NCBI GenBank assembly: GCA_030411725.1
Contig: MU839834.1
Coordinates: forward strand, 1,488,001-1,552,000
Direction of reading: 5' to 3'
Length of the DNA stretch: 64,000 nucleotides
Source of the DNA: Echria macrotheca
Lineage: Eukaryota; Ascomycota; Sordariomycetes; Sordariales; Schizotheciaceae
The notes beneath the pieces were generated by a model. That model saw only the letters and a program-made list of their open reading frames with translations. It was not told where the DNA came from and did not search any database. This document shows, piece after piece, positions 20,479 through 32,744 of this stretch. The position numbers and the translations under genes are program-made. Within the stretch, counting starts at the first letter, position 1, and each line of letters begins with the position of its first letter.

Positions 20479-23400
20479 ATGGCCGCCGCCAATACCGGAT
20501 CCCCAGCTAGCACGGTAGCTCGCAGGAAAAGGGTGCGTCGGCGGAGACAGGACAAAGCCGCGCTCTCGGCGAGACTGGTGCTGGACGAGCACGTCAAAAG
20601 CGACGTGGGAATTGTCTCGGAAGACTTGTTCGCCGACCTGTTCCCTCACCTGCAAACCAGTCCGTCCTCTCCACATTATGTGAAAATAAACAACTGCTAA
20701 TCATACACGCGCATCAGACAACGGCCAAAATGACCAGGCTCCCGATGTCGTGCACGTTGCCATTGCCCCCTGGACGTCGAGTCGGTCGGTCGAGGGGTCC
20801 AACTGGGCTGTTGTTCCCGTTACCAAGTCGACGGCTCTACCCCATTCCACGATCCAGTTCTCTCCCTCATCGCTGGCTCTCCAGTCCTTCGCCGCCCACC
20901 TAAAGCAGGTTGCGCCTTCGCGCCTGTCTTCACACAGCAGAAGCGGGATCGAAATCTTGGTCCTCGACGTGTCAGCCATAGCGCTTGACACCGTCTTTGT
21001 CAGTTTGGAAGGCGACCTGGCCAAGAGACTGGAAAATGGAGAGGGCACCTTCTTCCGGGAGCACCCACCGGCTGGCAGGCCAAGAGATCAAACTACATCC
21101 CCTGATGGCCGGTTGACGGCTGCCCTGAGGACAGCCCTTGGGTCGCTCAAGGTTGTACACACTGGCGACCTTTTCCCCCTACCGTTGCCGCCTCATCCGG
21201 TTACCCACGTTCCCCCGAATCCGGGAAAGATCACCCTGTGCGAACCCGTCGCTCAAGGCATTCTCTCCCCCTCTACCAAGATCGTGGTGTCGCGAGGCCG
21301 GTCCCACTCCAAACACGACCGCGCTCCGGTGCCCATGACGAACCGAAACCTTAACGGTGTTGCAGAGGAGGACGAGGATACGGCCAATGACCAGTTTTAC
21401 TCTGCCACCGAGGAACGCTACCGGACCGATGCTCCAGCCGATGAGACAGATGGGCTGACCACCGAGACCGAGTTCGAGAACCCAGAGGCAGAGGAGGATG
21501 AACTATCTGATGATTCTATGGACGATATGATCTCACTTCAGGCGCCGACGCTTCCTCCGACTATTTCCAGTGGCATGGGAACTCTAACGGCCGGAACTCC
21601 CATGACAGTGGGCCGGGGGAGAGCCGGCCACGGCATGAGTGATGCCGGATCCGTCTTCTCCAGTTTTACTGCAACAACAGCAAGGCCGGATCGTCCAAGA
21701 GGCCGACTGTTCAAAGCCCAAGGCTTGATGCAACCTATCCCTTCGGATCTCCTCCACCCAAAACCTACGCCAGAGGACGACGAAGAGGCGCGTATCTACG
21801 TCGACATGAGGGATCTCCCTAGGATTGGCTGCTTCTCGGGCGATTGGGTTCGCATCGAAGCGTCTCAGGGGCCACCTACCAACGGCTTCGGTGCTTTCGG
21901 CCTGGGAAGTTTCGTTGACCACGACCTGGAAGAGCAAAACTGGAGGCCCGCACGGGTATTTGGTCTTCCAGAGGGCTATTCGAGTCGTCCTATAACCAGG
22001 ATACCTAGCTCGAAGCACGATGGACGAAAGCTATCCTTCTTCGAGTCTCAGATCCAGAAGCCTTCCAGCTCATCCGTGTTTGTCTCGCCCATTCTCCTGG
22101 CGAACTTGGATAGCCCATCGCATCTGCGCCTGTCACCCATCAAACGGGCATCCCGGGGCGTAAAGGCCCCACAGACCAAGACTGCGCCGCTGCAGCCGCC
22201 GTTTGCGCGTGAGGTCATTCTCCAGCATGTCAGAACGCCTGTTGGTGTCGAGAGGGATGTCCAGACCGCCGTGATGGCTGGTTTAAAATACTATTTTGAG
22301 AGAAGAATACGGGTCATCAAGACCGGTGATCTTATCGCTGTGCCCATCGACACACAGCTCGGAAGGGCACTGCAAGAAGCAACAGCGGCGGGCGACGATT
22401 CGGCCGTGGACGACGTTCTCGGTATCATTGCCTCGAGTCGCCCCGACCAATCCCTCCACTACGACGAGGTTACCTGGTTCAAGGTCGGCCACGTCCAAGC
22501 TGTGAAGCCCGAGGCGCGGGAAGAAAACGAAGAGGAAGAAGACCTGTGGGGTTCCGTGGCCTGCGTTGACATCTCCCTCGCGCACCTGGAACAGACCGGG
22601 TCAGTTACCAGTCGTGTTCCCGGCACGACCTCGAGCACATGGAGATACTACTTGGGCATAAAGAAGCTGCCGAAACACGGGTCTGGGCCTTCGGCTCTTC
22701 TCAGCGTAGAGCACGAGAAGCACCATGTATCACCGCTCAGGAGGCGCCTCCGAGAGCTCATAGCGGCCGCGACGAGCAAGCCCGCGCTGCATTTGAAAAT
22801 GCCGCCTGTCGCCATCCTATTGGTATCGACGCAGCGGAATATAGGAAAGGCTGCCACGGCCGAGCAGGCTTGTTCTGACATCGGCCTGCACACATTTATC
22901 ATCGACGCATACGATATTGTAAACGATGCTGGCGCCGGTGGAAGCGATGTCAAGACGGCAGGCTTTTTGACCTCACGCTCCGAACGGGCCATGAGCTGCG
23001 GTCCAGACTGTTGTGCTCTGCTCATTCGACATATCGAGGCAATGACAGCCGACCGCATGGTGTCATCTCTCAAGGAGATCCTGGCTGAGGCACGAGTCCT
23101 GATTGCCACGACGACCGAGGTGGAGAAAGTGCCGGATGGAATCCGAGCCCTGTTCACACACGAGCTTGAGATGAACGCTCCTGACGAGGGAGAGCGAGAG
23201 GGCATTCTACGATCCATCATAGAAGATCGCGGCATTGCTCTCGATCCCGAGGTGGACCTTGGCGGTATCGCGCTCAAGACTGCCGCCCTGGTAGCCGGTG
23301 ATTTGGTGGATGTGGTGGAGCGTGCTCTGGTCGCACACCGTGCCCGTCTGGAGCAGCTGTCTGTCAAGTCATCCACTGCCGAGCTTGCTGTGACGGTCCG

Positions 23401-24853
23401 AGATGTCCAGGTGGCCGGCGGTCCGGCTGCGTCTGGGCTCACCAAGCAAGATTTCGAGGTAGCCGTCGAAGCGGCCCGAAAGAACTTTGCCGATGCCATT
23501 GGCGCACCCAAGATCCCCAACGTGACGTGGGACGACGTTGGTGGTCTGAACAACGTAAAGGATGCCATCACCGAAACGATCCAGTTGCCTCTCGAGAGAC
23601 CCGAGCTGTTCGCGAAAGGCATGAAGAAGCGCTCGGGCATCCTATTCTATGGACCGCCCGGTACCGGCAAGACGCTGCTGGCCAAGGCCATCGCAACCGA
23701 GTACAGCCTCAACTTTTTCAGCGTCAAGGGACCTGAGCTGCTCAACATGTACATTGGTGAGTCCGAGGCCAATGTGCGGCGGGTTTTCCAACGCGCTCGG
23801 GATGCGCGGCCCTGCGTTGTGTTTTTTGACGAGTTGGACTCGGTGGCGCCGAAGCGTGGAAACCAGGGCGATAGCGGCGGTGTGATGGACCGTATTGTTT
23901 CGCAGCTTCTTGCCGAATTGGATGGCATGTCGGGAGGAGAGGACGATGCTGGCGGTGTCTTTGTCATTGGTGCCACCAATAGGCCGGATCTGCTTGACCA
24001 GGCTCTGCTGCGTCCGGGCCGTTTCGACAAGATGCTGTATCTTGGCGTGTCAGATACGCACGAGAAGCAGCTGAAGATCATGGAGGCTCTCACACGCAAG
24101 TAAGTATCTCTCATCTCGTCTGATAAGCAAGTCAGTCGCTGACCAGCCAGATTCACCCTTCACCCGTCGGTATCTCTCCGAAGCGTGGCCGAGCAGCTGC
24201 CATTTACCTACACTGGCGCCGACTTCTACGCCCTCTGCAGCGACGCTATGCTGAAGGCCGTGACACGACAGGCATCGTTCGTTGACGCCAAGATCAAAGC
24301 TCTCAACGCCGCCGGCACCGGGAGACACGACCACCAGCCTATCTCGACGGCCTATTTCTTCGACCACCACGCCACGCCCGAGGACGTGGCCGTCATGGTG
24401 ACGGAACAGGATTTTGTTGATGCTCATCGGGAGCTCATTCCAAGCGTCAGCGCTGGCGAGCTCGCCCACTACGAGCGGGTGCGTGCCACGTTCGAGGGCG
24501 GCAGAGATCAGCAGCAGGGCACGGGGCGGACGAGGGTGTCTTCTTCGTCTTCGCATGTACCTGCAGTGAGACCTTCCGGTCTAGGGTTTGGACCGGCCAC
24601 CTCAGGAAAGAGGACGACGTCGGGCGCGTCGAGGGGAAGTGCCAAGGGGAAGGGTAAGGGTGTGGCGAATAACGGCAGTGGGAAGGGAAAGGGTAAGGCC
24701 GTGGCGACGGGCAGTGATGATGAGTATGACGACGAGGAGGACTCGCTTGGCGAGGAGGTAAATGGGCGGCGGGATAGTAAAGGGAAGCAAGCAGTCGCGG
24801 CGACGCCGTTCCACGAGGGAGGGGGGAGTGATGACGAGGGGCTGTATGAGTGA
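20479..24853 (+). CDS. PEX6: Peroxisomal biogenesis AAA ATPase Pex6
   Basis: Three exons (20479-20659, 20718-24099, 24151-24853; introns of 58 and 51 nt) give about 1421 residues, in the range of filamentous-fungal Pex6. Pex6 forms a hexamer with Pex1 and, docked to Pex15/Pex26, pulls ubiquitinated Pex5 out of the peroxisomal membrane. The start is basic (RRKRVRRRRQDK) followed by ALSARLVLDEHVKSDVGI. D1 is degenerate as expected: its Walker A site is reduced to IGKAAT. D2 is intact: Walker A GPPGTGKT, Walker B CVVFFDELD, second region of homology ATNRPDLLDQALLRPGRFD. The second intron lies right after KIMEALTRK and the junction restores RKFTLHPSV. The C-terminal 110 residues are a Lys/Gly/Ser-rich then acidic low-complexity tail ending DDEGLYE. 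The first donor (GTCCGT) is less standard, so the exon-1 boundary is slightly uncertain. Confidence 0.96.
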
Positions 24854-25710
24854 TTGTGTGTTGTATATAAATATTGTGAATAAAAGATGGGATATGTTTA
24901 CATTCTGCTCTGGGGCTTGATGTACATGTATTAAATGAGGCTGCTGCACGGCTGCTACGAAGCTGTTCTCGGGATGGGATGAACATTCATGACGAGACAG
25001 CACATGATGAAATCGGGAGATGACACCGCAAGGGACGTTTATGCTCCTTATCTCTGTCTTCGGGTATCAAACGGTTTATTTCATGGCCCTGTCCTTGCTC
25101 GAAACCTGACCGTGCCCCATCAACCGGCCAAGAGGTTCTGGGGAGGAAGGAGCACTCGGGCAGGTTGACTTACACCTCGAGGACGGATAAGACGAACCAC
25201 CAGTCTTCTTTTGGACTGCAAACAGCCCGTCATCTTTTCCACCATTCATCATCACTCTTGGCCACTCCGGCCAGCAGGACGCAGCCTTACCGACCTTCTT
25301 TCTCGCCGCCAGCGAATCGGAGCATGACAACTTTCACCGACCTGCAGGAGGGCACCTGAGGGGCACCCACGATGTGTAAAAGGGCACCGAATACAATCAG
25401 GCTCTGATGATCGGGTGCTGAGACCAGTTATGTGCGTGTCAACTGCGAGTACATAAGACTGCTCTCCTCCAGATTGGCTTTGCAGCCCCTTCGGCTTCAC
25501 ACACCACTTACATCCATCTCTCGTCGCATCGCGAAGTCGCTAGCAAGGCTGTGGCCGAGAAGCACAAAGACCCTCCAACATCTGCCCTGAACACCTGATT
25601 CCTCATCGAACCTCATTTTGTGATTCTAGACTTCCATCCATTTCAACTTCGCTTCATCACGTACAGCAAAATCGTCGCAGTTGCTACTCGCTGAACCCTC
25701 AAGACCGAAC
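24854..25710. other. Intergenic region between PEX6 and the zinc-finger gene
   Basis: No gene is supported. It holds the PEX6 3' flank, with an AATAAA at about 24878-24883 as a likely polyadenylation signal, and the promoter/leader of the zinc-finger gene. Confidence 0.55.
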
Positions 25711-26885
25711 ATGTCGTCTGGCTGGCAAGGGCCCTATGGGCCTGTTCACACGTACAATGAGGCGTAAGGTTCCGCTGTTCGAGTGAACGAATCCGGGTGT
25801 CACACTGAATCTCAGCTGTTGAGACCTTCCGCTTAAACTTAACCCTTGGTGCTAACAGCTCACGATGGGAGGCATAATCGAGTCTAACAGACGACAAACT
25901 CTTCTTAACTAGGATGCCACCCTCCGGGGTGAGGCGTCTCCTCGGGGCAACTACTGTTGTTTCGAGGAAACGCTGGGTTTTGCAATGCAACCTGGGGTAA
26001 GTGGAACAGCTCGCTATACTCCGGACGGATACTGGAAACTGGACCTACTTGGCTCTCCCCGTGGCAGCTTGCAAAGGCTTTATCAGAGTCCGCTCTCAGG
26101 ATGTTCCTAGACGATCATGCCTCCCATCGCTCTACAGATATGCCGACGCGGTCCATCATAACTACCAAAGCAACACGCACTGGAAGGACCCCTTCGCATG
26201 CTCGACGCTGTTCGGCAGCTCGAGCTCAAGTACGGGAATCGACATCTTCGAACCAACGACCTCGTTCACTGGGCAGCCCACTCTGCCTTCAACTCCGCCT
26301 ATGGCACACCAGGAAGTGCCTCTCCTTGTTAGCAACTTTGGCACCGGCATCGACAACCCATGGCTGTCCGCTTCCGGCTTCAACATTCCCCCCTTCCTTC
26401 CGTTTGGCCGCTTCCCAGACCTCATGATACCCAACGGACCACTCTGGCCCCTGAACATCCCCACGGCGCCCACTACCGGCCCCATTGACGCCCATGACCA
26501 GGACAATCGTTCCACCGGCTTCCAGTCTGAACCATCCCGCTTGACTGACCATTCCAGATTCACTCCCCACCAATCCCTCCAATCCCAAGCCAACGCTCAC
26601 ACCAGTACCGCCACTAGCTCCAGCACAGGCTCACCCGCCAGCACCAACATCATCTCGGCCCAGCTTGAGGACGGCACCTTCGTCTGCACCATCGATGCGT
26701 GCCACGCCAAGTTCAAGCGCAACCAAGAGCTTCGTCGCCACCAGCAGTCCAGACACCAGAGACTGGAGTTGTTCTTTTGTCGGGTGGCCGGGTGTAAGCG
26801 GAAGAAGGGATTCCCGAGGAAGGATAAGTGGAGGGATCATGAGAGGAAGGTGCACGGGACTCCTGAGGACGCTTTGGTGGAATGA
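25711..26885 (+). CDS. C2H2 zinc-finger protein
   Basis: The 3' part is clear: from about 26087 the frame is open to the stop at 26885, with a Ser/Thr/Pro-rich middle and two C-terminal C2H2 fingers (C-x4-C...H-x4-H in FVCTIDACHAKFKRNQELRRH, then a second in FFCRVAGCKRKKGFPRKDKW). It is probably a nuclear DNA-binding regulator; the target is unknown. The 5' part is uncertain. A good ATG at 25711 (MSSGWQGPYGPVHTYNE) runs into a GTAAGG donor at 25764; the acceptor at 25912 keeps frame, and a second intron 25997-26086 (GTAAGT donor) would join the finger frame. A rival frame across 25913-26107 (containing NYCCFEETLGFAMQPG) looks at least as protein-like, so exon structure there needs transcript evidence or may mark a damaged 5' end. 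Confidence 0.75.
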
Positions 26886-27117
26886 TGTTGGCGGGAAGGA
26901 AACAGGTAGATGGTTAGGGCGGGGGATGCTGACGATGAAGGGGACGGAACTTGAGTACAACTAACTTAGACTTGCAATTCAAGGGGGCGTTTGTGAACCT
27001 GTCAATTCGTAGCCGGGGTATCCGTTCCCACAACTTATCACCCACAACAAAACATACCATACACATGAAACAAATCCCTCCAAATTAACTAACACACAAC
27101 ACCCATTTCACTTCCTT

Positions 27118-28306
27118 TCATTTCCCCTTGACAACCTCCTTTTTCTTAACCTCCTCTTCCTCCTCTTCACTTTCCTCTTCACTCTCCTCCTCACTATCAC
27201 TCTCTTCCTCCTCTTCCTCAGGAATCGTCTCCGCCTTCTCAACCGCGGCAATCTCCTCGGCCGAGACTGTCTGCACAGGCGACCCAAAGAACGAAGTGAT
27301 GGGCGCGTCCACGTCCGTCGGCCGCCAGCTCGTCGACGTCGGACTCTGCAGCGTCCGGGCCGGCCCCTTCCACCCCGTCGACGTGGGGGACTGGAGACCT
27401 GCGCCAGCTCTTTGCGCTGCTAATGTTCCCCCTTCCTCTTCGTCTGATGACTCTTCTTCGTCGTCGTCGTCTTCTTCTTCTTCTGATGATGATTCCTCGG
27501 CCTTTGTAGCTGCAGGTTTGATATTCTCTTTTTGCGGAGTGACTGCTGCTCCTCCTGCTACTGCTGCTGCTGGTTTCGTCTCGCCGTCTTTACTTGTCGT
27601 AGCACCCTTGCCGTGAACCTTCTCCCGCAAACTCTGCAGGTGCATCTGCTTCGCCTTTTGCGCCGCTTCCTCGGCCACGCTGCGGATCGGGAGCGTCACC
27701 GTCGCGCCGGGCTTGGGCGTCTGTGCTGCCGGTTTCGTCGAGGGTGTCGTGGTGGTGGTAGGAGGCATGGGCGGTGGTGTCGGCGCCGCGGCATGGGCCG
27801 CTGCTACTGCTGCCGGGGCCGGGGCTCCTGCCTTTTTCACTGGGGCCGGCGGCATCTTGGGCGCCTGGCCGATCGGGGGCTGCGTGAACTCGTCGTAGTA
27901 CATGGTGACGTGCTGCTTGAGCTCGCCGTACTCGTTCCACTCTTCGATCTCGACGAGGTCCTAGACGACGGACGGATCTCGTTAGAAAATGTTGAACACT
28001 GAAGAAAAAGGGCGGGGGGCTTACACCCAACACCACGCCCATCTGCACCAGCCCGGGAAGCTTGCGCACGCGGCCGCCCTCGTCCTTGCCGGCCCGCCGG
28101 CCCCACAGCATGCGCGCCTTCTCGTCGGTCGCAATGTCGATGGCCTTGAAGGGCACGCGGTTGGCGCGCAGGATGGTCTCGAGCCGCGACGTGGCCGTGA
28201 CGATGTGCGACGACCCCGCCGTGAGGGAGGTGTAGATGTACAGCGCCGGGTCTGTCGCGTACGATTTGGATGCGCCCGAGGGCGAGTCACTTGTGCTCGT
28301 CGCCAT
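27118..28306 (-). CDS. SH3BGR-type thioredoxin-fold protein with acidic tail
   Basis: Two exons (28306-28025 and 27960-27118) with a 64-nt intron (GTAAGC donor, TAG acceptor) give 374 residues. The first 110 residues match the SH3-binding glutamic-acid-rich (SH3BGR/SH3BGRL) family, a glutaredoxin-like fold lacking the CxxC pair: beta strand ALYIYTSLTAG, helix with TSRLETILRANRVPF, KAIDIATDEKARMLWGRRAG, and after the junction DLVEIEEWNEYGELKQHVT. No redox cysteines are visible, as expected. The remaining 260 residues are low complexity: a Pro/Ala-rich linker, Ser/Glu-rich blocks and a final run of acidic residues ending KKKEVVKGK. The SH3BGR domain probably serves in protein binding; its fungal role is not established. 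The acidic tail may bind basic partners, but this is inference. Confidence 0.88.
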
Positions 28307-31150
28307 GTTTGATCAAGAGCAAAGTTTGGATTTTCGATATGTGTGTCGCAAACGAGGAATGCCCGACGGGTTATGAATAAGGTAGAGACGGTCGTGGACC
28401 CCTCGGGGAGGGAAAACGAGGGGCTCGTATGCGGGGTAATAAATGGGCGACAGCTGACGAGCAGGTGACCCACGGGGTTGGGCTCGGACAAGAGCTTTGG
28501 GGATGTTTGGGGGCTCAAGTGGAGAAAAGAAGTCGTAAAGAAAGAGAGAAAGAAGGATTAGATCGCGAGAATATGCGCGGTGGACTGATGGACCGGCCGG
28601 AAGAACAGATGAAACGTGGAGCTGCGTGAAGTTCGGGAGGTGAGCCGGTGGACTGCGGGGTTCTGGTGTTTGCAGTCTCAACTCTAAACGACTCAGGAGC
28701 AGGCTTCTCTTTGCAGGCCACTGTTTTCTCTTAGGTATGCATGTCCATACGCACACATACTGACGATGATGGGATGAATACAAGGTCGATACCAAAAGGC
28801 AGTTCTTCTACGGTTGGCTGTGTCCATCGAGCAGGGATGTGCTAAATGAGAAAGCTCGAGCTTGACCCGCAAGCAGTATTTTGCTGGGTGAAATGGAACT
28901 TCTATGGCTTCACTAGAACTCTGCGAGCCCAGCCTTTGGCGATATTGAAACCAATGAGAAGGATAGCGGTGCCTAGACTGAGGATGACCCCTGGCTTCAT
29001 CGCCTTGAGCTGAACCATATCTGGTTCTGAGAATCAAAGTCACCGATGCAGAGCCCTCGCCATCTAGACCACCGTATCCTGGCATTTCCGTACTTCAACC
29101 GCCAAGTTGACTGGTAAAGGCAATAAGCGGCCAGAACGCTAGTTAAACAGCGCCTACTCCGTAGTTAGTAGGCATCTTCAGGGGTCTTTGAAGTTCCTGG
29201 AAGACAATCCCTACGTCGGGTGAATGGGGTGTTTTTGAGTTCTTGAATGCATTGTTCGGATATGCCAAAGTAGGAGCATCGAAAACGGCAAGGTAGAATG
29301 CGCAGAAGTTCCAGGAGACGCCCTTGTCAAGCCGGAGACATCAAAAATAAAGGAAGCAATGTAACGAGAGCACATTGCACAGAATCCATCACACGAAGCA
29401 AGGGGCACAACAATGTTGACGTCCTCGCCAACATCACCCGTCTTGAAACCAACCAACCTGATGAAAGGGATAGGACGGGATAGCTTGCCGTCACCAGTGG
29501 ACAGCTTCACCTGAGATCGGAGGGCCCTGGGTACAGCAGCAGTGTCAGGAACCCTTAACTTCCCACTGGGTCGTTCATTTCGAGCCGATCCGGTCGTTGG
29601 AGCCGACGAGCTGCTGTCGATAAAAGGTCAGGGTTCTCCTGCGTCAGAAGAGATGCGAGGGGAGTCGAGCCCTAGTGTACTCTAGAAATCGCGATAATTT
29701 GGACGCAGCTTGGACAAATGACCCCAGATAATCTGGTGGAGATGCTGATTAACAATGAGATGAAAGGATGGGGACCGTCAGGGTTCTGCCAAGCCTTGTC
29801 CTGGCTGGGGCTCCACCCGCCAAAATAACCTTTTTCGACCACCAAACATCCATGGGCTTGTGCGCAGTCGAAATGAACGATGACGACCTCTTGTTTCACG
29901 CTCATGACGCCGCGCAAAAGTGCTCTCGAGGCCAAGGGCCGGTGATTGAGGGCTCCACCGAATGAATATGCTGTGGCCGTCGAGATGGCTGTTTCGTGCT
30001 TCTGGAACTCGGGTTCGTGATTGCGCTACTGCGGCGACTTTATCAACGTTGCGGCTGCATCTCTTTCGCGGTGAAACGCAGACCACCCCCCTTGCAGGCC
30101 CACAAATACCTCTCGCTTACATAGTAAAGAAGTACCAGCCACATTAGATCCTGATGGTCCAATAGGCTGCCACTCATGCAGCAGGGGGGGTGGGCTGCGT
30201 TTCACCGCGAAAGAGATCCTGCGCCGCTGCAGTTAAGGACCATCGGGCCAGTGAGACAAGTGGCGCCCGGGATGCCGATGTGGCTCGCTGGGCGCTCGTC
30301 TTGGCGCTTCTCTTGGGGCTTCATCATTTCGGAAGCTGTGCAACGACCGGACTCGGCATCGGCCACTGGTTCTTGTCTGTCGTGGAAGGTTACCTCAGCT
30401 CTCAGAACGAAAACTCGTGCAGGATGCAATCTTCTGCTGATCGACAGCTATAATCGTGCCCGCAAGTCAGCTCACAGCCCAGCTGTCTGTCATCGCAAAT
30501 GGCAGACGGGAAGCAGGTGGGTTCAGACCGTTCAGTGCGGCCGATGAGATGACGAAGCTAAAATGGGATTAGGCCCACCGTCTCTGAAACAACTGGCTGG
30601 TTGTTTTTGGACCCCGGACTGGTTTGTGCCTGTTCCTTGCAGGGACTGCCCCTCAGCCAATGGCAGCGCGTGTTTCCGCAGGGATCGCTGCAAGGCACGC
30701 GGTTCTCTGTCCACTCGCAGACAAGGTGTGGCGCGGGCCACCCCAGCAGATTGGGGAGCTTGCGTTCCCCGGTCGGCCTGCCGAAATCTCTTTCCCTCTT
30801 GGACTCCGTAGAAAAGGAGGAAATCCCGCCTGCGTCGTCCACACCCGTTCCTTTTCCCCTCTTTGCTTGCCGTCGCCATCCCAGCGTCTTCGTACCCACT
30901 CTCGTTTCTGTGTGCTTGTTTGCTTCGGCTACAGCCTCACCACACTCATTTAGACATTTCCTACGAAGAAGCCAATTCTACCATTTCCTGTGTTTTCGTC
31001 GACGACTCCATTCTCTCAGACAAACGCCGGTCTCGTTGTTGAACTCGCAGACTACCTTCTCACCGCACCAAAGACTCTTGTCGCGCCGCATTACGCTACC
31101 GCCGAATCAGCATCCCGTACTCAGATATCGCGATTCAGAACACCGTCACA
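28307..31150. other. Intergenic region (2.8 kb) with one inverted repeat
   Basis: No open frame here is convincing. The region contains the 37-bp inverted repeat at 30059-30217. The last 350 bases before 31151 are C/T-rich, as expected for the leader of a highly expressed fungal wall-protein gene. Confidence 0.55.
30059..30217. repeat. Inverted repeat with about 37-bp arms and 84-bp loop
   Basis: Arm 1 (30059-30096) starts ATCTCTTTCGCGGTGAAACG and ends in a run of C; arm 2 (30181-30217) is its reverse complement with one or two differences, ending GCGAAAGAGAT. The 84-base loop carries no recognisable gene. It could be the end of a small non-autonomous element, a hairpin-forming transcript, or a duplicated regulatory segment. 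Confidence 0.8.
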
Positions 31151-31540
31151 ATGCAGTTCAAGAGCATCATCGCTGTCCTGGCCGCCAGCCTTTCCCTGGC
31201 TATGGCCGACGAGGACATCACCACCACCTCCACCCAGACATTGACCAAGACCCTCACCATCACCGAGTGCAACCCCAGCTACACGGCTTGCCCCGGCTGG
31301 AAGACGAACTCGTCCGTCTCGGCCGCCCCGACCGGCTGGCCCAGCAAGAACTCGACGGGATGGGCCTACCCGACCGGCACCAAGCCAAGCACTATCGAGA
31401 CCGTCCCAGTCGTCGTTGTCCCGACCATCAGCAAGACCGCGCCGACTGCGCCCGTGGCCACGGGCGCTGCTGGCAGCCTCTTCGTGCAGTCCGGACTGAT
31501 GCTCGGCCTCCTCGGCGCTGGTGTGGCGCTCGTCGCATAA
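31151..31540 (+). CDS. Small GPI-anchored cell-wall protein
   Basis: A single exon of 129 residues. An N-terminal signal peptide is evident (MQFKSIIAVLAASLSLAMA, cleavage near residue 19). The mature part is short and rich in Thr, Ser and Pro (TTTSTQTLTKTLTITEC...TACPGWKTNSS) with two Cys and two to three N-glycosylation sequons, so it is probably heavily glycosylated. The C terminus has a small-residue omega region (ATGAAGS) followed by a hydrophobic end (LMLGLLGAGVALVA), the pattern for GPI attachment. It is expected at the plasma membrane or cross-linked to the wall; no enzyme domain is present. Many fungi have abundant proteins of this build. The long pyrimidine-rich leader upstream fits strong expression. 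Confidence 0.9.
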   Translation: MQFKSIIAVLAASLSLAMADEDITTTSTQTLTKTLTITECNPSYTACPGWKTNSSVSAAPTGWPSKNSTGWAYPTGTKPSTIETVPVVVVPTISKTAPTAPVATGAAGSLFVQSGLMLGLLGAGVALVA

Positions 31541-32427
31541 ACCCACCTTCCACTCGATCCTCTCACGACGAAGCCATCCGTGGCTAACCCACCATACGCG
31601 GCTCATCCCACCGCTACTACCTTGACGACCACACCCGAACCGCCATTGTGGATTTACTTCGATTCATTTTGGACCATATTGTTTAATTCTTCCGGGGACG
31701 CGATGTTTGGAGTTTTTTGACGACGGAGGGGCGTTTGATACCTTTGGGGCAGTGTGCTCCCTTTCAGTTGGGCTGCTGGCTGGCACGTTGCATGTTGAAG
31801 AGAAATGAAGGCCTGATGGTCCGGCCTTGGATGTTCGGGGGGTTCCTGGGAGTTTCGTGTTGCATATTTTGCAAGGGACTGCACATACTTCACGAAATGA
31901 TAACTGATAAACCTATGGCTCCTCCCGATTGAAGTTTTCGTGGTGCTCGCAGATCGGTTTGTGTTGAACCATTTCCCGGATTGATGGTTGGCCCTAAAGA
32001 GCCGACAGGCTAAAGACAACACGGTAGGGCGAGAGAGCGACGGGAAACCGGATGTGTCGATGCCTTGGCAAGCTTGGGTCCCGATGGCTTAGATTCTAAC
32101 TATAGCCGGCTGAGTCTTCCTCTTCGCTGACCGCAGTTTCCCAGGTTGCTTTGTTGAGCACTCGGCTCTAAGTTGGTGACTTCGCTTCTGCCACAGCCTC
32201 CGGCATTGTACCGAAGACATCCAACTTCAAACCACGACGCTGGATGGAATCTATCATACCACAGCAGATGACTTTTATTGCCTGATACTTTCTCGGCGAG
32301 GTTCAACCTCTGCCGGTACCAATTCTATGCCGCCTGTCTCCAAGACTCCAGCAACGTCCTCCATGCTGCGAAACACCATATTGTACCGCCGCCGGCCCCG
32401 AAACTGGCCCTCCCCCCGCCCAGCGAT
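31541..32427. other. Intergenic, nothing recognised
   Basis: This is the 3' flank of the GPI-protein gene and of the candidate minus-strand small gene. No convincing frame or repeat is seen. Confidence 0.5.
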
Positions 32428-32744
32428 TCATTGGGTAGTTTGTGTTGTCTGGCTTGACTGGGATGCCTGGGTCGTCGGGGTTATCTGGGGTATTATCTGG
32501 GTCGATTGGGTTGCCTGGGTTGTCGGGAATGGTGAATCGTCTGGCTGCACGCATAGTTTTTTGGCGCAACGCGCACACAGGTCTTTGGTAGCTGCGACTA
32601 CGTTCTTGCCTTGGGCATCGGGAATTAGCAAAAGGGGGAAGGGGGGGAGAGTCCAACAGGAGACACGTCTGTGACGAAACAGGAACCGGGTTGGTTCGAC
32701 TTACAGCCATGCGTGTCGTTGTGATTGCAGAACTTCAGGGCCAT
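32428..32744 (-). CDS. Candidate small Cys/His-containing protein (two exons)
   Basis: I do not recognise this gene; it is proposed from sequence features. On the minus strand an ATG at 32744 begins MALKFCNHNDTHG, then a perfect GTAAGT donor (32704-32699), a TGCTAAT branch-like site and a CAG acceptor at 32592 (a TAG six bases earlier on the transcript also keeps frame). The joined frame continues STKDLCARCAKKLCVQPDD and ends in a Thr/Gln/Ser-rich tail at 32428, about 67 residues in total. The Cys/His spacing (C-x-H...H, C-x2-C-x4-C) would suit a small zinc-binding knuckle. No signal peptide is seen. The intron would be 113 nt. The tail is encoded by short degenerate repeats. It could also be a chance frame. 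Confidence 0.4.

Noticed and set aside
22648..23640. Minus-strand frame of 330 residues
   Set aside because: Antisense to PEX6 with no motif.
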